Shown here one piece after another: positions 49,594-63,499 of a stretch of DNA of 64,000 nucleotides. The stretch is from the NCBI GenBank assembly GCA_006538405.1, contig BJKQ01000012.1, positions 1,461,001 to 1,525,000 of the forward strand, written 5' to 3'. The translations under genes were made by a program, and so were the position numbers. The notes beneath the pieces are model-generated. The model was not told the origin of the DNA. It did not search any database and saw only the letters and a list, made by a program, of their open reading frames with translations. This DNA is from Hansfordia pulvinata. Lineage: Eukaryota; Ascomycota; Sordariomycetes; Xylariales. Within the stretch, counting starts at the first letter, position 1, and the number at the start of each line of letters is the position of its first letter.

Positions 49594-52500
49594 TTAATTA
49601 ATATTATAGCTTTAATTTTATATTAAATATAATATAAATAAGTAAGGTTAAAAAGGCGTTATATAATATATGAATTATTAATACACGGGCACACGCTTTT
49701 ACTTAAAGCTTTTATATAATTAAAAAAAGTATAATAACTTAATAATATAATAATTATTAAGAGATTTTTTTTAAAAAAAGGAAAAAAAAGTATAATAATT
49801 TATTAATTTTAAAAAGTTAAATAACGTATTATACATGTATTATATTAATAATATAACCTTTTATAAATCATAAAACCTTAATATAAGCGATTTAAAATTA
49901 AGCTTAAATATTAATACCTTTATAATTAATACCTTTATTAATAATATTATCTTTTAAAAGTTATTTTAAACTTAATAAAAGGATAAAGTTATCATATATA
50001 AAAAGATAATAAAAAAAAGCCTTTACGCTTTAATTATTTAAGCGAGATATATTTATATTAAGTATTAAGATTATAATAAATTTTATACGGTTAATATATT
50101 AAATATTAATATTAAAATAACGCGTTTTAATACGTAAATTAATAAGTTTAATATTAAAGCACGGCTAATTTTATATAATTTTTCCTTTTAAGAGTTTTTA
50201 TTAAACTTTTAACCTTATTTTAAAGATTAATAATTAACCGACTTTTATTTTATTACATGTACTTTTTAAAAAAACACTTTTATTTTAATTAATAAAGTTA
50301 AAATCATCTTATTTAAAGATTAAAATATAAATAAACGATTTATTAATATAATAAAAAATAATAATATTATAAAAAACTTATATATACATCTTTTACTTAA
50401 TAACTTATAACGTTAAAGGTCCTTTATAATTATTAGGTTACTTATATAATAATTAAGCCTTTTTATTTTTTAATTATTAATTAATAATCCCTTTATTATT
50501 ACTTAAAGAACGCTTTATATAAAGACTTTTTAAAAATTTAACGCTTTATAAGGTAAAGCTATTCGTGTTTAAAGTAAAAAGGCTAATAAATAGCCTTATA
50601 TAAAGTTAAAGGATAAAGAAAAAAAGAGGATAATAATATTTAAGATTAACTTTAAAAAAAAGACTTTATATATAAGTTTATTAAGTAAAAAGAGTAAAAA
50701 AAGCAAAGAAACCGTACGCTTTATATCGATTTTATATAAGGTATTTAATATATATTTATATAAAAAGACACTTTAATACTTACTCCTTTAAGAACTTTAT
50801 TATTAAATAACACGTATATATACTTAATAAAAGGAAATACGGCTTTTTTTATAAGTTAATTAACTTATATATAACCCTTTTTAAGTTCCGTTTATATATT
50901 TTATTTAAAATAAAATTGTTAATATTATAAAGTACGCTTTTTTTATAAAAATATATAAAAAAAGAGGAGTTACTTTAATAAGCCGTATAACGTTTTAATA
51001 AATAAGATTAAGTATTTCTTTAACATTTATTAAAAGTTAAGTATTATGAAGGATTAATATTATATTATTTTTTTAAAAAGTTATAATAAATTAAGTAAAG
51101 TAATACTTTTTAAATTATATTATTATAAAAAAAGATTTAATAAAATATATAAATTATTAAATTAACACTTTAATATTAAGATTAATTATTTTAAGTACTT
51201 TAATAATTGAACTTTACTTTTATTTAATTAAAGTTATAATAATTATATAAATAAGTTTAAGTTAAAATACTTTAATTTATTATTTAATTATTTATAACTT
51301 ATATAAAAAGTATTAAACAAAAAGTATTAAAGCGAAGTTTAATTATATATTATAATCATTTATATATATAAAAGAGTATTAAAGTTAAATATAACTTTAA
51401 TTATATTTAAATTTATATATAAAGCACTCTTTTTTAATTTAAAAAGCGTATTATAATTATTTTTTAATTATAAAGCTTTAAGCACGTATATAATTATTAA
51501 TTTTTATTTAATGAATTAACCATACCTTTATAATTAAAGGTAAAAAAGCTTATTTAAGCCCGTACGTTTTTTAAGTAAGCTTTATTAAGTATATTTTACT
51601 TTTAATTAATTATATAATATTAATTTAAAAGCGAAAAAATGCTTTATTTATAAAAAAAAGGTTATTAATTAATTAATTAATTATATCTTTAAAAAATAAG
51701 TAAATTTTTAAAAGTAATATATTATTTACTTTATTAAGATTAATTATAAGTAAGAATTATCGCTTAAGGATTAAAAAAGCTTCCTTTAAAAGGTTAAAAA
51801 GGAAGCGTTTAAGCTTTAATTAATTAATAAAGAAAAGTTCTTATATAAGAAATTATTTTATTAATTAATTATTTATTTTATAAATATAGCCTTTTTATAT
51901 TAAGTAATTAATAAAGATATTTATTAATTTTTTTATTTAATTAATTAATTAATTTAACTTAAAAAGTAAGTATAATATATAATATTAAAACGAACTTTAA
52001 AATATTAAAGTAATAAAGTTTTTTATAATTAATAAGATATAAGTAAAGGTATATATCCGTGAATTCTTATTTATAAAAATAAATTAAAATATTATAAAAG
52101 TTAATATCTTCTTTAATAAAAATTAAGTAATAATAATAACTAATAAGATTATAATTTAAAACCTTATTAACCGGGTTATAATTATAAAGGCGTTTACGCT
52201 TTTTATTTTATTTCTAAAACGTAAATAAATTAAAGGTATACTTTAATAATATAATTAATATTATTATTTATATAAATAAAGTATAAATTCTTATTATTAA
52301 AAAATAAGGATATTTATTCTTTAATATTAACCTTTAAAAATAAGCGATATACTTTATTAAAATTAAACTTAAAAAGCTTTATAAAAGGTTTAATTACTTA
52401 TATATAAATTAATTTTATTATTTATTAAGAAAAGCAGGTTATTAAGATATTTATATAAAGATTTTAAAGTAAATTTAAAAGCTATATTATTATTATTATT

Positions 52501-53818
52501 AAATACACGACTTAACCTTTTAAAGATAAAAGTTTTTAATTAAAGACGACTTATAATTTAACTATAAGGTTATTATTAATATTATATATATTAATAAAAG
52601 GAGTATATTATATATTATTAATATAATAACCTTTTTTAAAACGGTTATCTTTTTAAAATAACGTTTAATAAAGGATATATAAAACGCTTTTATATAATAT
52701 TAAATTAATATTTATTAAGGTCCTTTAAATATTATTATATATAACTTAAGTTTTAATTTTACTTTTTAAAAGTTTTAAACGAATACTTAAATTATAAGAG
52801 TTACTTATAAAAAGGCGCTTATAAGAGTATATTAAGTTATAAAAAAGATTAAAAAGGCGTATATATTATTAAAGAGAACTTTTATAATTTTATAAAATAA
52901 GTTTTATTATAATACGGATAATAAGGATATTTTTTATATAATTATAAAGATTATAAATAATATAATTAAGTTAAACAGCCTTATTTTTACGCTTTTTATT
53001 TTTAATATATATCTTAAAATCTTTTAAGACTTAACTTTATCCTTTAATATTATTATATAAAGTTAAGTTATTTAAAAAGTAATAAAGGTAATTTAAAAGA
53101 TTTAAATTGAAAAGGATATAAGTTAAGTAATCAACACTTATAATAACTTTAATATATAAAACGCTTTATAACTTCTTTTTCGTTTTTAAATCTTAATATA
53201 AAAGAGAATTAAAGTTAATAAGGCTTATATAAAATTAAATTATTTAAAAGATAAAATATAATTTTTAACTTATTAAATAAATTAACTTACTGTTATATAA
53301 TTTAAGTTAAAGAATATAAGTATTAAAATACTTTAAACTTAAAAAAAGTATTATATATTTAACCTTATCTTTTAAAAAGAAAAAATGACGGTTAAAAAAA
53401 GTAATAACTTACTTTAATTAACACGGTTAACCTTAAATCTTTATAAGTGAAAAGGGAAAGTATTATTAAGATTTTATTATATGATTAAGGTAATAACGGA
53501 TTATTAAAACCTTTAAACCCCCTTTTTCTAAAGTAAATATAATTAAAATTAATAAATGAATAATAATTAAAGTTTATAAATTTATTATATATAACCTTTA
53601 TATATATATAAGTTAAATCTTTAAGTTTAAGCTTATATAAAAGGTTAAATCTTAATTTATTAACTTATATAAAAAGTTAAGACTTATTATATAAAAGTAT
53701 AAGGAGAATAAAAAGGCTTTATTATTAATTTAAGCGCTTATAATTTAACGTATAAATTAAAGGCTTATCCTTACTTTTAATCTTATATTAATTTTAATAT
53801 ATAAAATAGAAAGATCTG

Positions 53819-53930
53819 AAAAAAAAAAAAAAAAATAATAATTATAATATATTTTATATTAATATAAATGATCCCTTTTGCATTTCTCGTTCGTCCTGGC
53901 CGGCTTCTTATTATAACAGAGTTTTGGTTA
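53819..53930. other. A(18) run followed by a short normal-composition pocket
   Basis: Eighteen consecutive A residues (53819-53836), the longest homopolymer I see in the window. About 35 bp later comes a pocket, GATCCCTTTTGCATTTCTCG then TTCGTCCTGGCCGGCTTC, of ordinary composition. It encodes the only surviving 60-codon frame of the block (53868-54050), which turns to AT-rich noise after about 20 codons and is not a credible gene. The A-run could be a retroposon tail or an assembly scar. Confidence 0.5.
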
Positions 53931-56900
53931 AAAATACAAGTAAAACTTATATTTAAAAAACGATTAGAATTTAATAAATTTTATTTTAAGTTAAGAACTC
54001 TTTATAAATTTTTTCAGCGCTTTTTAAAAGCCTTTTATTTTTTTAATTAACTTATATAAAAGATAAATAACTTAAAGTATCATTCTTTTTAAGTACCGTC
54101 TTTTAAGTTCCTTTAATAAATATATAATAATCTCCTTTTAAAATCGAGTAATAAAATACATGTATGTTTAAGAAATATTTTATAATTCCTTTTTTATTTT
54201 ATATATTAAAATTAATATAAGATTAAGTTATTTATCTTTTATATAAGTTAATTAAATTTAATTTATATTAATATAAAATATATTATAATTATTATAAAGA
54301 AAAGCTTTATATAAAAACGTTTATATATAACTTATACTTATTATTTATTAATTCAAGTATCATAAACTTTAATATTACTCTTTTATAAATAAATAACACC
54401 TTTAACTTTATTACTTTTATATTCTTTATTTATAAAAAGGATAAATTATAAAAGATTAAGTTTAAAGTTAAATTAAAGATTATACTTATATACGACTCTT
54501 TTATAAAGTTTAGTAAAAGTAAGATTTCCTTATAAGAATGAAACGTTTATTTAAAGTAAAAAGGTTAAGCCGTATAACTTAAAATTATTTGATAAAAAAA
54601 AAGTAAATACCGTATAACAATATATAACTTAACGCACGTGTAACGCGTATATCTCTTTAATTTATTAATTAAAAATAACCTTAAGCCTTTTTATAACCAT
54701 ATAAATTTAAAAGCCGGCCGTAAATAACTTTAAAGTATTTAACGCGCGGATTTAATAATAAAAAGAAAATATTATTAAAGGATTATTATTATTATTATTA
54801 AAACTTATATATATAAAAGTTATTTATTTTTATAAACGGATCCTTTATTAATAATAAAGATTTTATACTTTAATTAAGTTATATAATTTTATTAATAAAA
54901 AAGAGCTAAATAATAATAAACTTTATAATTAAAGGTAATATATTTATTAAAATTTATTAAAATATAAAAAAGTTACACGCTTTATATTAATTTATAAATT
55001 CTATATTATAATAAAAAGCTTTAATAATATTATTACCTTTAATATAATATTAAATAAGATTATAATATACTTAAGGGTTTTATATATTTTTATTATTATC
55101 TATATAAACTTAAAGTCTTTATATAAATACTTAATTAAATTAAGTTTTATTATAAAGAAAAGACTTATAATAAATATTATATCCTTTTAAAAGTTATATA
55201 AGAAAAAAGAGATTATAAAAGTTTAATAAATTAACGGTTAAAATAACTTAATTAATATATTTACAAAAAAGAATTTAAATTAAGTATTAATTAACCTTAT
55301 TTTTAAAAATTAAATTATTATATAAATTAAGGTATATATATATAAGCTCGATTAAAAGTCGCTTAAGAATAAAAAAATTAATTTTATAAACTTAATATAA
55401 AAAAGGAATTATATAAAGGTTTAATAACCTTTAAATTAATTATAAACTTATAAAACACTTAAATCTTTAACTTAAAACTTAATCGTAAACTAAATTATAT
55501 ATTTTTTTTTATTAAAACTTAATCGTAAAATTAAGGTATATATATAAATAAAACACTTAAAATTTAAAACGAAAATCAAAAGAACTTAAACGTATAAAGC
55601 CTTTTACCGGCCGAAGCCTTATAACCGGTTAATAAAAGTTATTTATTTTATAAATCCTTAAAATCCTTATTATATATATAAGATCTTTAATATTAAGACT
55701 TTTTATTAAACTTTATTACTTTTTTAACTATACGTGTACTTAAAAAAAAGAGATAATATAAGTAAAAGAGTTATTAAATAAAGCTTAACGGTTATAAGGA
55801 GATAAATTATTATTATTATAAAGAAAAGTGTTAAGTAAAAGGTAAAAAAAAGAATTATTAAAGCTATTATTATTATAATCCGAATTATTATTAAAGCCGG
55901 TTAAATAATTAACTTTATATTAAGCGTAAAACTCGTAATAAGTTATGTATAAAGTATAAATATAAGTATAATAAGTATTACTTTAAATATTTAAGACTTA
56001 TATATACATTTTAAAAGCTTAATTACTATAAACGTACTTATTTTTATATAAGTTACGATAAGCGCGGTTATAAAATTAAATTAAAACGGTTAAAAATTAT
56101 TAAAGCAATAAATAATTTAAATAAACGTAATATAAGTTAACTTATTAGTTAAAACACGTAAAGTGATGTTTTATTTAAGTATCTTAATAAAGCGGACTTC
56201 CTTATTATTTAAGTAAAACGTATAAATAAAGGTATTTAAAGCCGGAAATAAAAAAAAAACGCGGATTTACTAATATATCAAGTTAAAGTTTATATAAATA
56301 AATTAAGAAGCCAGGTTTAAAGTTATAAGAATCTTAATATTATTATTAATATTAAGATCGCTTAAGCTTAATTTAAATAAATCACTTAATTATTATTATT
56401 TAATATAATAATATTAAAGGCGGATAAATAATATATATATATAAAAGAGATAAGTAGCCGTATAAAAGTTAATAATATTAATAAATATAAGAAATATTAT
56501 TATTATTATTCAATAGGTTAATTTTATAAACGGACGGTAAAAATAATAATAATAATTATAATTAAAGGTACGATTCAAGTTATAAACCGACTTAAAGTTA
56601 AATATAAAGTTATAAAAGGCTAAGTAAAGTTAAGTAAGTTTAAATAAATTAAAGTATATATATATAAAAAGAAAAAAAGGGATTTAAATGGTAATTAACG
56701 AATTTGACCTGCTTTTATTTATAAAAGGTTAAAATTAATTAATTTAATAAGCGCGCGAACTTTTCGCGTATACGGTTAAAAAAAGCTTACTTTTCCTTTT
56801 ATAATATATTATTAAGCGACCTAATAAAGTAAAGATAAATAAAAAGGATGATTTTATTAACCGGAAAAATAATAAAAGGTATAAGAATATATTTTAACGC

Positions 56901-57465
56901 TTAACCTCGGTTTAATAATAATATTAATAATAAGGTTATTATTAATTTTTAAGCCGTACGGTTTATAATAATTTTTAAGCTTAAAGGTATTTTTAAGCTT
57001 TCTTAATTATTATTATTACTTTATTAAGCTATTAATTAACCGTTTAAATAACTTATTAAGTTAAAAGTATATGACTTTAAATTTACACGGTTCATACCTT
57101 TTTAAGTAATCGGATAAAACGGCGCCTTTTTTACTTATTATTTAATTAAGTTTAAAGTTTACTTTAAACTTTAATTATTAATTATACGCTTACGCTTAAA
57201 GATAATTTAATACGAATCCTTAACTTTTAATTAATTATAATTATTTATTTTATTATATTTCTTATTTTAATTTATATAAGTGACTTATTTATTAAAATGT
57301 ATAATATTTATTTAAAAGCACTTTTACTTTATATATAAAGGGCTTAACCCCTTTATTTTATATTTATTTTAAAGCCCGTACGAAGGATATTTTAAACCAG
57401 TTTATTTAATATAAATTGTATAAAGCGCACGTGTAAAGTTTAATTTAAAAAAGAAAGATAATCAA

Positions 57466-57788
57466 TGTTAAACACACTTTAATTATAATTATTAATCATA
57501 CTTTTATACGCGTAATTATTACACGCTTAATACGTAAGCTAGGATTAAGCTTATTTTAACTTAATTTACCAGCCTTAACGGCCGTAAGCAATGCTTATAA
57601 GTGTTAAGTTAACCGCCTTTACGGCTTAACTTATATATTAATTAATCCTTTCGTACGGCTTTATAAATAGTATATTATAATAAAATAAGCAATATTAATA
57701 TTATCACGTATTACGTATATATCCACTTTTTACGAACGTCATGCTTTATATGGCTTAATTAATAATTCCTTCAAAGGTCCGATTAATA
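57466..57788 (+). repeat. Right (3') LTR of the 8.5-kb element
   Basis: 323 bp, starting with a canonical TG. It retains more C and G than the left LTR. Differences from the left copy are nearly all C/T or G/A plus a one-base length change, fitting RIP rather than ordinary divergence. Confidence 0.82.
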
Positions 57789-58999
57789 TTAATGGTTCTT
57801 ACATTATTTAATTTAAAAATTTATGTTTATAACTTAACTTATAAGTTAAATGCGTTTATATAAGAAGTTTTAATTATTAATAATAAGTCGCTTATAAATA
57901 TAAACTAAAAGCGTGAGTAGCTCCGTATATTGAATACTTCACGTTAAAAACTCGAGGGTAATTCATTTTTACCTTAAAAAAAACTTTAAAAAAAAGTCTC
58001 GAAAATTAAGGATACGCTTATAAAGTGAATAGAAAAGTGTTAAGGTAACGTAAATAAGCACAACTGAACTTAAGCTTATATATATGGACTTTGAATTATA
58101 ATGATAAAATAATTTATATAAATATAATTATTCAAGATATATGACTTAAAAGTTATTTATAAAGCACTTAATGTAAGTTTCTTATTATATGTCTTGAATT
58201 ATAAAAGTTTTATACGTATATTAGTTTCTTATAAGGATAATCTCTTTTTATAATGTGTCAGCTATATAATGTAACTTTAATATATTCAAGCTTAAAGTAA
58301 AGTATATATAAGTAAAGAATAATAAGTTTTTCAACTTAAATATGACTTATAAATGAACTTAAATAACTTCGGCGCAACGATACCTTATTATAATGTGTTA
58401 AAGCTCTTATCGTTACATTTATTAAAATATAAGTTCTTAAGATATACGATTAAGATTTCTTAAGCTTAATATTTTAAGAATATAATATATATAATAAGTA
58501 ATAAAAAATTAAAAAACGCTATTTAATATATTTATATAATTAAAGAACTATAAATCTTTAAGCGCGCATATTTCTGCTTTTTTATGTAAGAAATCAAAGT
58601 TTATTTTTTTTTAAGAATTAAATATAACTGTTTATTTTATTAAAGAATTAAGTATAACTTTAAATAAAATATGAATTTTTAATATCAATATATGCTTAAG
58701 TAAAATCGATAAAATGTAAATTAAATAAGTTTATGTTAAAATATTTTTAAATAATGGTTATATATAATACCTTTGATTATATATATAAGTTAATATACGC
58801 TTATATTAATTTAAAGCACCGTAATAGCACTTTATTAATAAGGCGTTGAAAAGTAATACTCCTTAAGCTTTAATTTATTATTTAAGATATCAAGCTTAAA
58901 AAAAAGCATAATAAAGAAAATAAACGATATTGGTAAGAAGCCTCATAATTGCCAAATCGCTTAATATTTAATAAAAACAATTTATAATTATTTTAATTA

Positions 59000-59300
59000 A
59001 AGCGATTTAATATAAAAATTTATAGGAACTTAAGTGTATAAGAAAGGAATAATAAGGGTTAAAATAAGGAAGGGGTGAAGCTATTTTAAAAAGAGCGGGC
59101 GGAAGGGTTTTATATAAAGTGATATTACTTTAATGGTAAACCCGATTTTCTGCTTATATTCCGCTTACTTAAAACGCAGTTAATATAGGAATTAAGGATT
59201 TACGCGCTTAATTAAAAGATAGAAGTATTATATAAAGTGCGGCATAATTAATAAAACTTTAGATATGAATTTCGTATAAACGAAAGGGTATGGTTTTATA
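59000..59300. other. Less mutated pocket, unidentified
   Basis: The stretch around AAGGAAGGGGTGAAGC and AGAGCGGGCGGAAGGG has noticeably more G than its surroundings and is purine-rich on the plus strand. There is no open frame and no motif I recognise. Probably a remnant of another element. Confidence 0.35.
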
Positions 59301-60615
59301 ACTAATCGACGCGAGGAGCGAGCGCATTTTACTTTTTTTATCTTAATAAGCTTTAAGCCCTGTTTTTAAAAGAGGCATAATTAAGCGATAAACTCGCTTC
59401 AACTTTATATAATATATTTGAATCATTAAAATAAAGTTTCAATTGAATAAGTCTTATTTAATTTAATCAAAGTTCTCTAATTACGTAAAATGCTTATTCT
59501 CTTATCTTAAGTTTTTAAAAGTAGATTTAAGTTAATTTAAATCACCGTAAGATAATTATTTTAAACGCGGATTTAAGCGAGTTTAAAACATGTATTTACG
59601 AGTTTTTATTATTATATATATATTTACTTTACCTACTTTTAAAAATTAATTCTTAAAATCGTTAAATAATCATAAACTCTCTGAAGAAATTTATGAAGTG
59701 CAAATGATGCTTAAAAACTTTATATCTATAATAATAATTAATAACGAGTAATAAAGTATGAAGTTTATTAAAAGTAAAACTGGCTTATAAAGTTAAAAGG
59801 ATAAGTTAAATATAACGAGTTATATTAAATAATAAGGATTTCAATTAAATAAGTTCAATAAAATGAATCAATTTTAATATAAAAAATCATATTTAATATA
59901 ACAAGAATAATTAAACCTAGCTTATCTTATACTTTATGTATCTTTTTTAACCTCGGTTTTCTTTCGTTTTCTTATTTCATATCCCTTATAAGTAATTCTT
60001 CATGATTTCAAACTTTTAAAGCCGGTGTTCTTTAAGAATGTAAGCTTTATTACTGTTTATAAATTGAATAATCTTTACAGTTTATAATTATTCATTAGAT
60101 TATTAACGGTAAGAAGCCATAACGTGAATAGAATAGAAGTAATAAAGCTAATTAATATCTACTACTGAAAACATCTTAAGTAAATAGCTCAAAGATATTT
60201 TTTTTAAGGATAAAAAAACGTATTCTTTCTTTTTCATAATATAATTTAAAAGATACAGTAATGATAAAAATATATAAGTAAATAAGGGATAAAGTTAACT
60301 TGATATTTATAAATCTATGCTTTTATTGAAATATACTTAAATTTTGCTTTATAAGTTAAGTTCACTTATAAAAATAAAGTTTTAAATTACATATATTTTA
60401 TTTATGAAAACACGTATTAAGTGAGACTTATTGATATTAATTATAATTGATTTTTATTCAAGAAGGATAGGTTTTTTAAAAAGTTATTAAGCCTAATATT
60501 ATAAGATATTAGTATACGAATCAAGTACAATATTAATTTAAAACATATAATAACTTAATAAAAGCTACTTAAACGGTTAATGTAAGTATTACATTGCTTA
60601 AAACTAATAATCTTA

Positions 60616-60750
60616 GCCCGTGAGTTAACTCACGAATATCTCGAATTCACGTAAGTTACTTTGAATCGGTAAGGTGGGTAACTCACATAAATCCGGATTA
60701 ATATGAATCTGTTTCACGTGAGTTAAAAATTCACGTGACTTAACTCGAGT
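60616..60750. repeat. Dispersed inverted-end repeat, copy E
   Basis: Begins CCCGTGAGTTAACTCACGAA (itself palindromic) and ends AATTCACGTGACTTAACTCG; the ends are imperfect inverted repeats. It retains more G+C than the copies to the left. Confidence 0.6.
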
Positions 60751-62058
60751 CAATAATTTATTAACTCTTTCAATCATACATATATTATTAGTGGAATGTT
60801 AAGCTTAATATATCATATTATCAATCTCCACTCTTTATCATATTAAGTTAAAAGTTATTTTCATTTTTTAAATACTCTTTAATTCAATAAGTCCATTAAG
60901 GAACATGTATCGAACGTAATAATAAAACGATTACTATTAAATAGAGAAAGTTATTTTTGAATATTAAAACCTTAAGAAAAATGTTAAATAAAACCTTATA
61001 TTTAAATATTAATCTTAAAAAAACTGATTCTTAACGGTACCGGCATATTATATAGTTTATTTGAACGATTAAAGAAATAAAAGCTTAATTTAAATAGTAT
61101 ATTTACTTATAAAATACCTTGAATTTCATTATTAGCTTTTATTAAACTGTATTAATATTGAATTTATTTAAAGTGAAGCTATTAATTATATTGCATTTAT
61201 TTTCGTTTTTTTAAAAGTTATTATATATTATAAACTTAATAACTTCGGCTTACACTTTAATAACTTAAGTTAAGTAGCTTATAAATGCAATTAAACGGTA
61301 CAGAATTGATTTATAAGTGTTTTAAAAAGACTGAATACTTTTCTTAATTAAGAGATTTATTCTTTACAATTAATATATTATTCAGAAAATACTTCTTATA
61401 ATCTTAAACTATATTATAATTAATGTTTATAAGTTGAAAACATTTTTTAAAATTATATATACTTTAACTTAAAGATCTATATGCTTTTTTAAAATAGTGG
61501 TTTTATAAATCTTCATAAAATTTTATAAACATAAATTAATAATCTTAATTGTTCTTTTAAAAAACCCGGGTGAAGTTTTCGGATTCCGAGATTATATAAA
61601 ACTAAGTAAGCTATTGAGCTATACTTGTAAGCTTTCGTAAAGTAAGCTTAAAGTTATTATAAATTGTATAAGTAAACTTACGACTATAAATAAAACTTAA
61701 TAAGCTAATCACCGTAAGCCCGAGCTTATATAAGTTCAATGTTTTATTAATGAAAATTAATTCACGTAAGTCTGGATTATTAATAAATTATTAAGTACGG
61801 GTCTTAATAGCTTAAGTATTTAATTAAGTAAATTCATATAAAGTTAAAGTGTAAACAATATTATATGAAACTTATGATTTAAACTCTGCTTTATATTTAA
61901 TTATTTTACACTTAATTATAAACATAAACTTATTAATTAATTTCTATATAATTAATCTTACTGTTTTTTTATATTTAAATACTTAACTTTTAATAAATAT
62001 CTTTTAATACTTTTACCTTAATAAGAATTGACTTTAATTTTATATAAAGAAAACATCG

Positions 62059-62255
62059 AGTCCGTGAGCAGGGTTAGTAATGAGTTAACTTGAATCCGAT
62101 TCACGTGAATCCGGATTCACGTGAGTTACTCACCTTACTGATTTAGATTTATATAAATCAGATTCACGTGAATCGGATTTATATAAGTTACTTACCTTAC
62201 TGATTTAAAGTAACTCATATAAGTTTAAGTTACTTATAAATCAACTCACGGATTC
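62059..62255. repeat. Dispersed inverted-end repeat, copy F (longest)
   Basis: Begins TCCGTGAG and ends ACTTATAAATCAACTCACGG A. The interior carries three CACGTG-centred palindromes (CGATTCACGTGAATCCGG, CCGGATTCACGTGAG, CAGATTCACGTGAATCGG) and two ACTTACCTTACTGATTT-type words. About 197 bp, the best preserved sequence of the family here. Confidence 0.65.
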
Positions 62256-62285
62256 ATATTTAATTAATAATATTTAATATTAAAT

Positions 62286-62336
62286 AAGTAAAATTAAGTA
62301 AAATTAAGTAAAATTAAGTAAAATTAAGTTAAATTA
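62286..62336. repeat. Microsatellite, 10-bp unit AAGTAAAATT
   Basis: Four exact tandem units of AAGTAAAATT (62286-62325) followed by a degenerate copy, directly next to dispersed-repeat copy F. Confidence 0.9.
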
Positions 62337-62394
62337 ATAATATAATATAATAAAGTATTATAATTTATTTATATATAATAAGATCACCTTATTA

Positions 62395-63118
62395 TTACGA
62401 ACCCGATTGCTAAGCTGGCAAAGCGGGCCACATTAATGTAAGTAGCAGGCCTGTGGATGAATGGTCGTATAAGATAGCATTAAACCAATCCTGTGCGTAA
62501 GGAATAATGGGTGCACGGGACGTGGTCACGTGACCTAATATAAATATGTTACTTATAAATATATTGGACATATTTAAGGAATATAAGCAATAAGGACATA
62601 TTAAGCATATTAAAGAATATAGGTTAAAACCCTATATTCAAGTATTAATAAGGGGATAAAGGACATATAAGGATGGACGGTTTCTTATATATTCAATTAT
62701 TTATTACCTTAATAATTAATTTAAGTATTTAAGTTCTTTTTAAATATAGGTTTTACCTTTAACGATATATTAATATTATAATAATATATAAGGATATTAT
62801 TACTTATCGACCTTTTATATTCGTTTTTATACGAATCGACCGTTATTAACCTTTTAAAAGCTTTTACGGTATAAACTTAATATAAACCATTATTATATTT
62901 TACTTTAATAAAATCCAAATTATTACATTTTAATTCCTTTTATTTAAACTCTTAATAACGAATAATAATAAGTTTAAATAATATTTTATTTAAATTAACG
63001 ATAGCCCTTAACACTTTAATAAGCAGTTTTATAAGTGCTTAACACTTTAATAATATTATTCCTTAAAACGATAACTTAAATTAACGCTTTATATAACTTT
63101 TTAACTTAATTTAAGGGA
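62395..63118 (+). mobile_element. Candidate 5' LTR and leader of a second retroelement
   Basis: A pocket of near-normal composition (62395-62540) containing AAGCTGGCAAAGCGGGCCAC and the perfect palindrome GGTCACGTGACC, followed by ATATAAATATGTTACTTATA (TATA-like) and AT-rich sequence up to the gag relic. The position just upstream of a gypsy-type gag makes it the likely LTR plus leader. The partner LTR would lie beyond the window, so the exact ends cannot be set. Confidence 0.4.
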
Positions 63119-63499
63119 ATGAAGATAACGGGCAGGTCGGAGTTATTACGGCCCTTTAATGTTTAAAGAAGCAGATTAAAAAGCTTAAGGATAATAACTT
63201 TATATTAAAATAAAAGAAAAAGGTTTTATTAACTTATATATTAATATTATTAACGTGAACGATAAACGACACGGTATTATATAAGGGTTTCTTACTTAAT
63301 ATAAGGCTTACTTTCGGTTTTATAAATATTAAATTATAATTAAGGCCGATAAAGTTATTTATATTTTAAGCTTCTTTTATAATAATATTTATAAATAATT
63401 TAAGCTTACTTTTTATAATTATTTTAATAAGAAAAAGGATAAATAAAATGTTAAGACTTAAAGTATCTTTAAGAGTTATAAGAAGTTTAAATAAAACCT

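Larger units (their letters stand above)
49270..57788 (+). mobile_element. RIP-degenerate LTR retrotransposon, about 8.5 kb
   Basis: Two direct repeats of 324 and 323 bp (49270-49593, 57466-57788) bound 7.9 kb of sequence. Both contain the uncommon landmark words TTATACGCGTAATTATTACA, AACGGCCGTAAGCAAT and AAGTGTTAAGTTAA in the same order. The right copy begins TGTTAAAC. Both end GATTAATA/AATTAATA, where a former CA end may have mutated to TA. TTAAT flanks both outer edges (49265-49269, 57789-57793), a possible 5-bp target duplication, though weak evidence in such AT-rich DNA. A purine run (57447-57458) just before the right LTR resembles a polypurine tract and implies plus orientation. I could not recognise gag or pol in the interior, which is saturated with stops. 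Class (gypsy or copia) is undetermined. Confidence 0.8.

Noticed and set aside
53868..54050. 60-codon open frame inside the AT block
   Set aside because: Only its first 20 codons have normal composition; the rest is Lys/Phe/Leu noise expected of AT-rich DNA.
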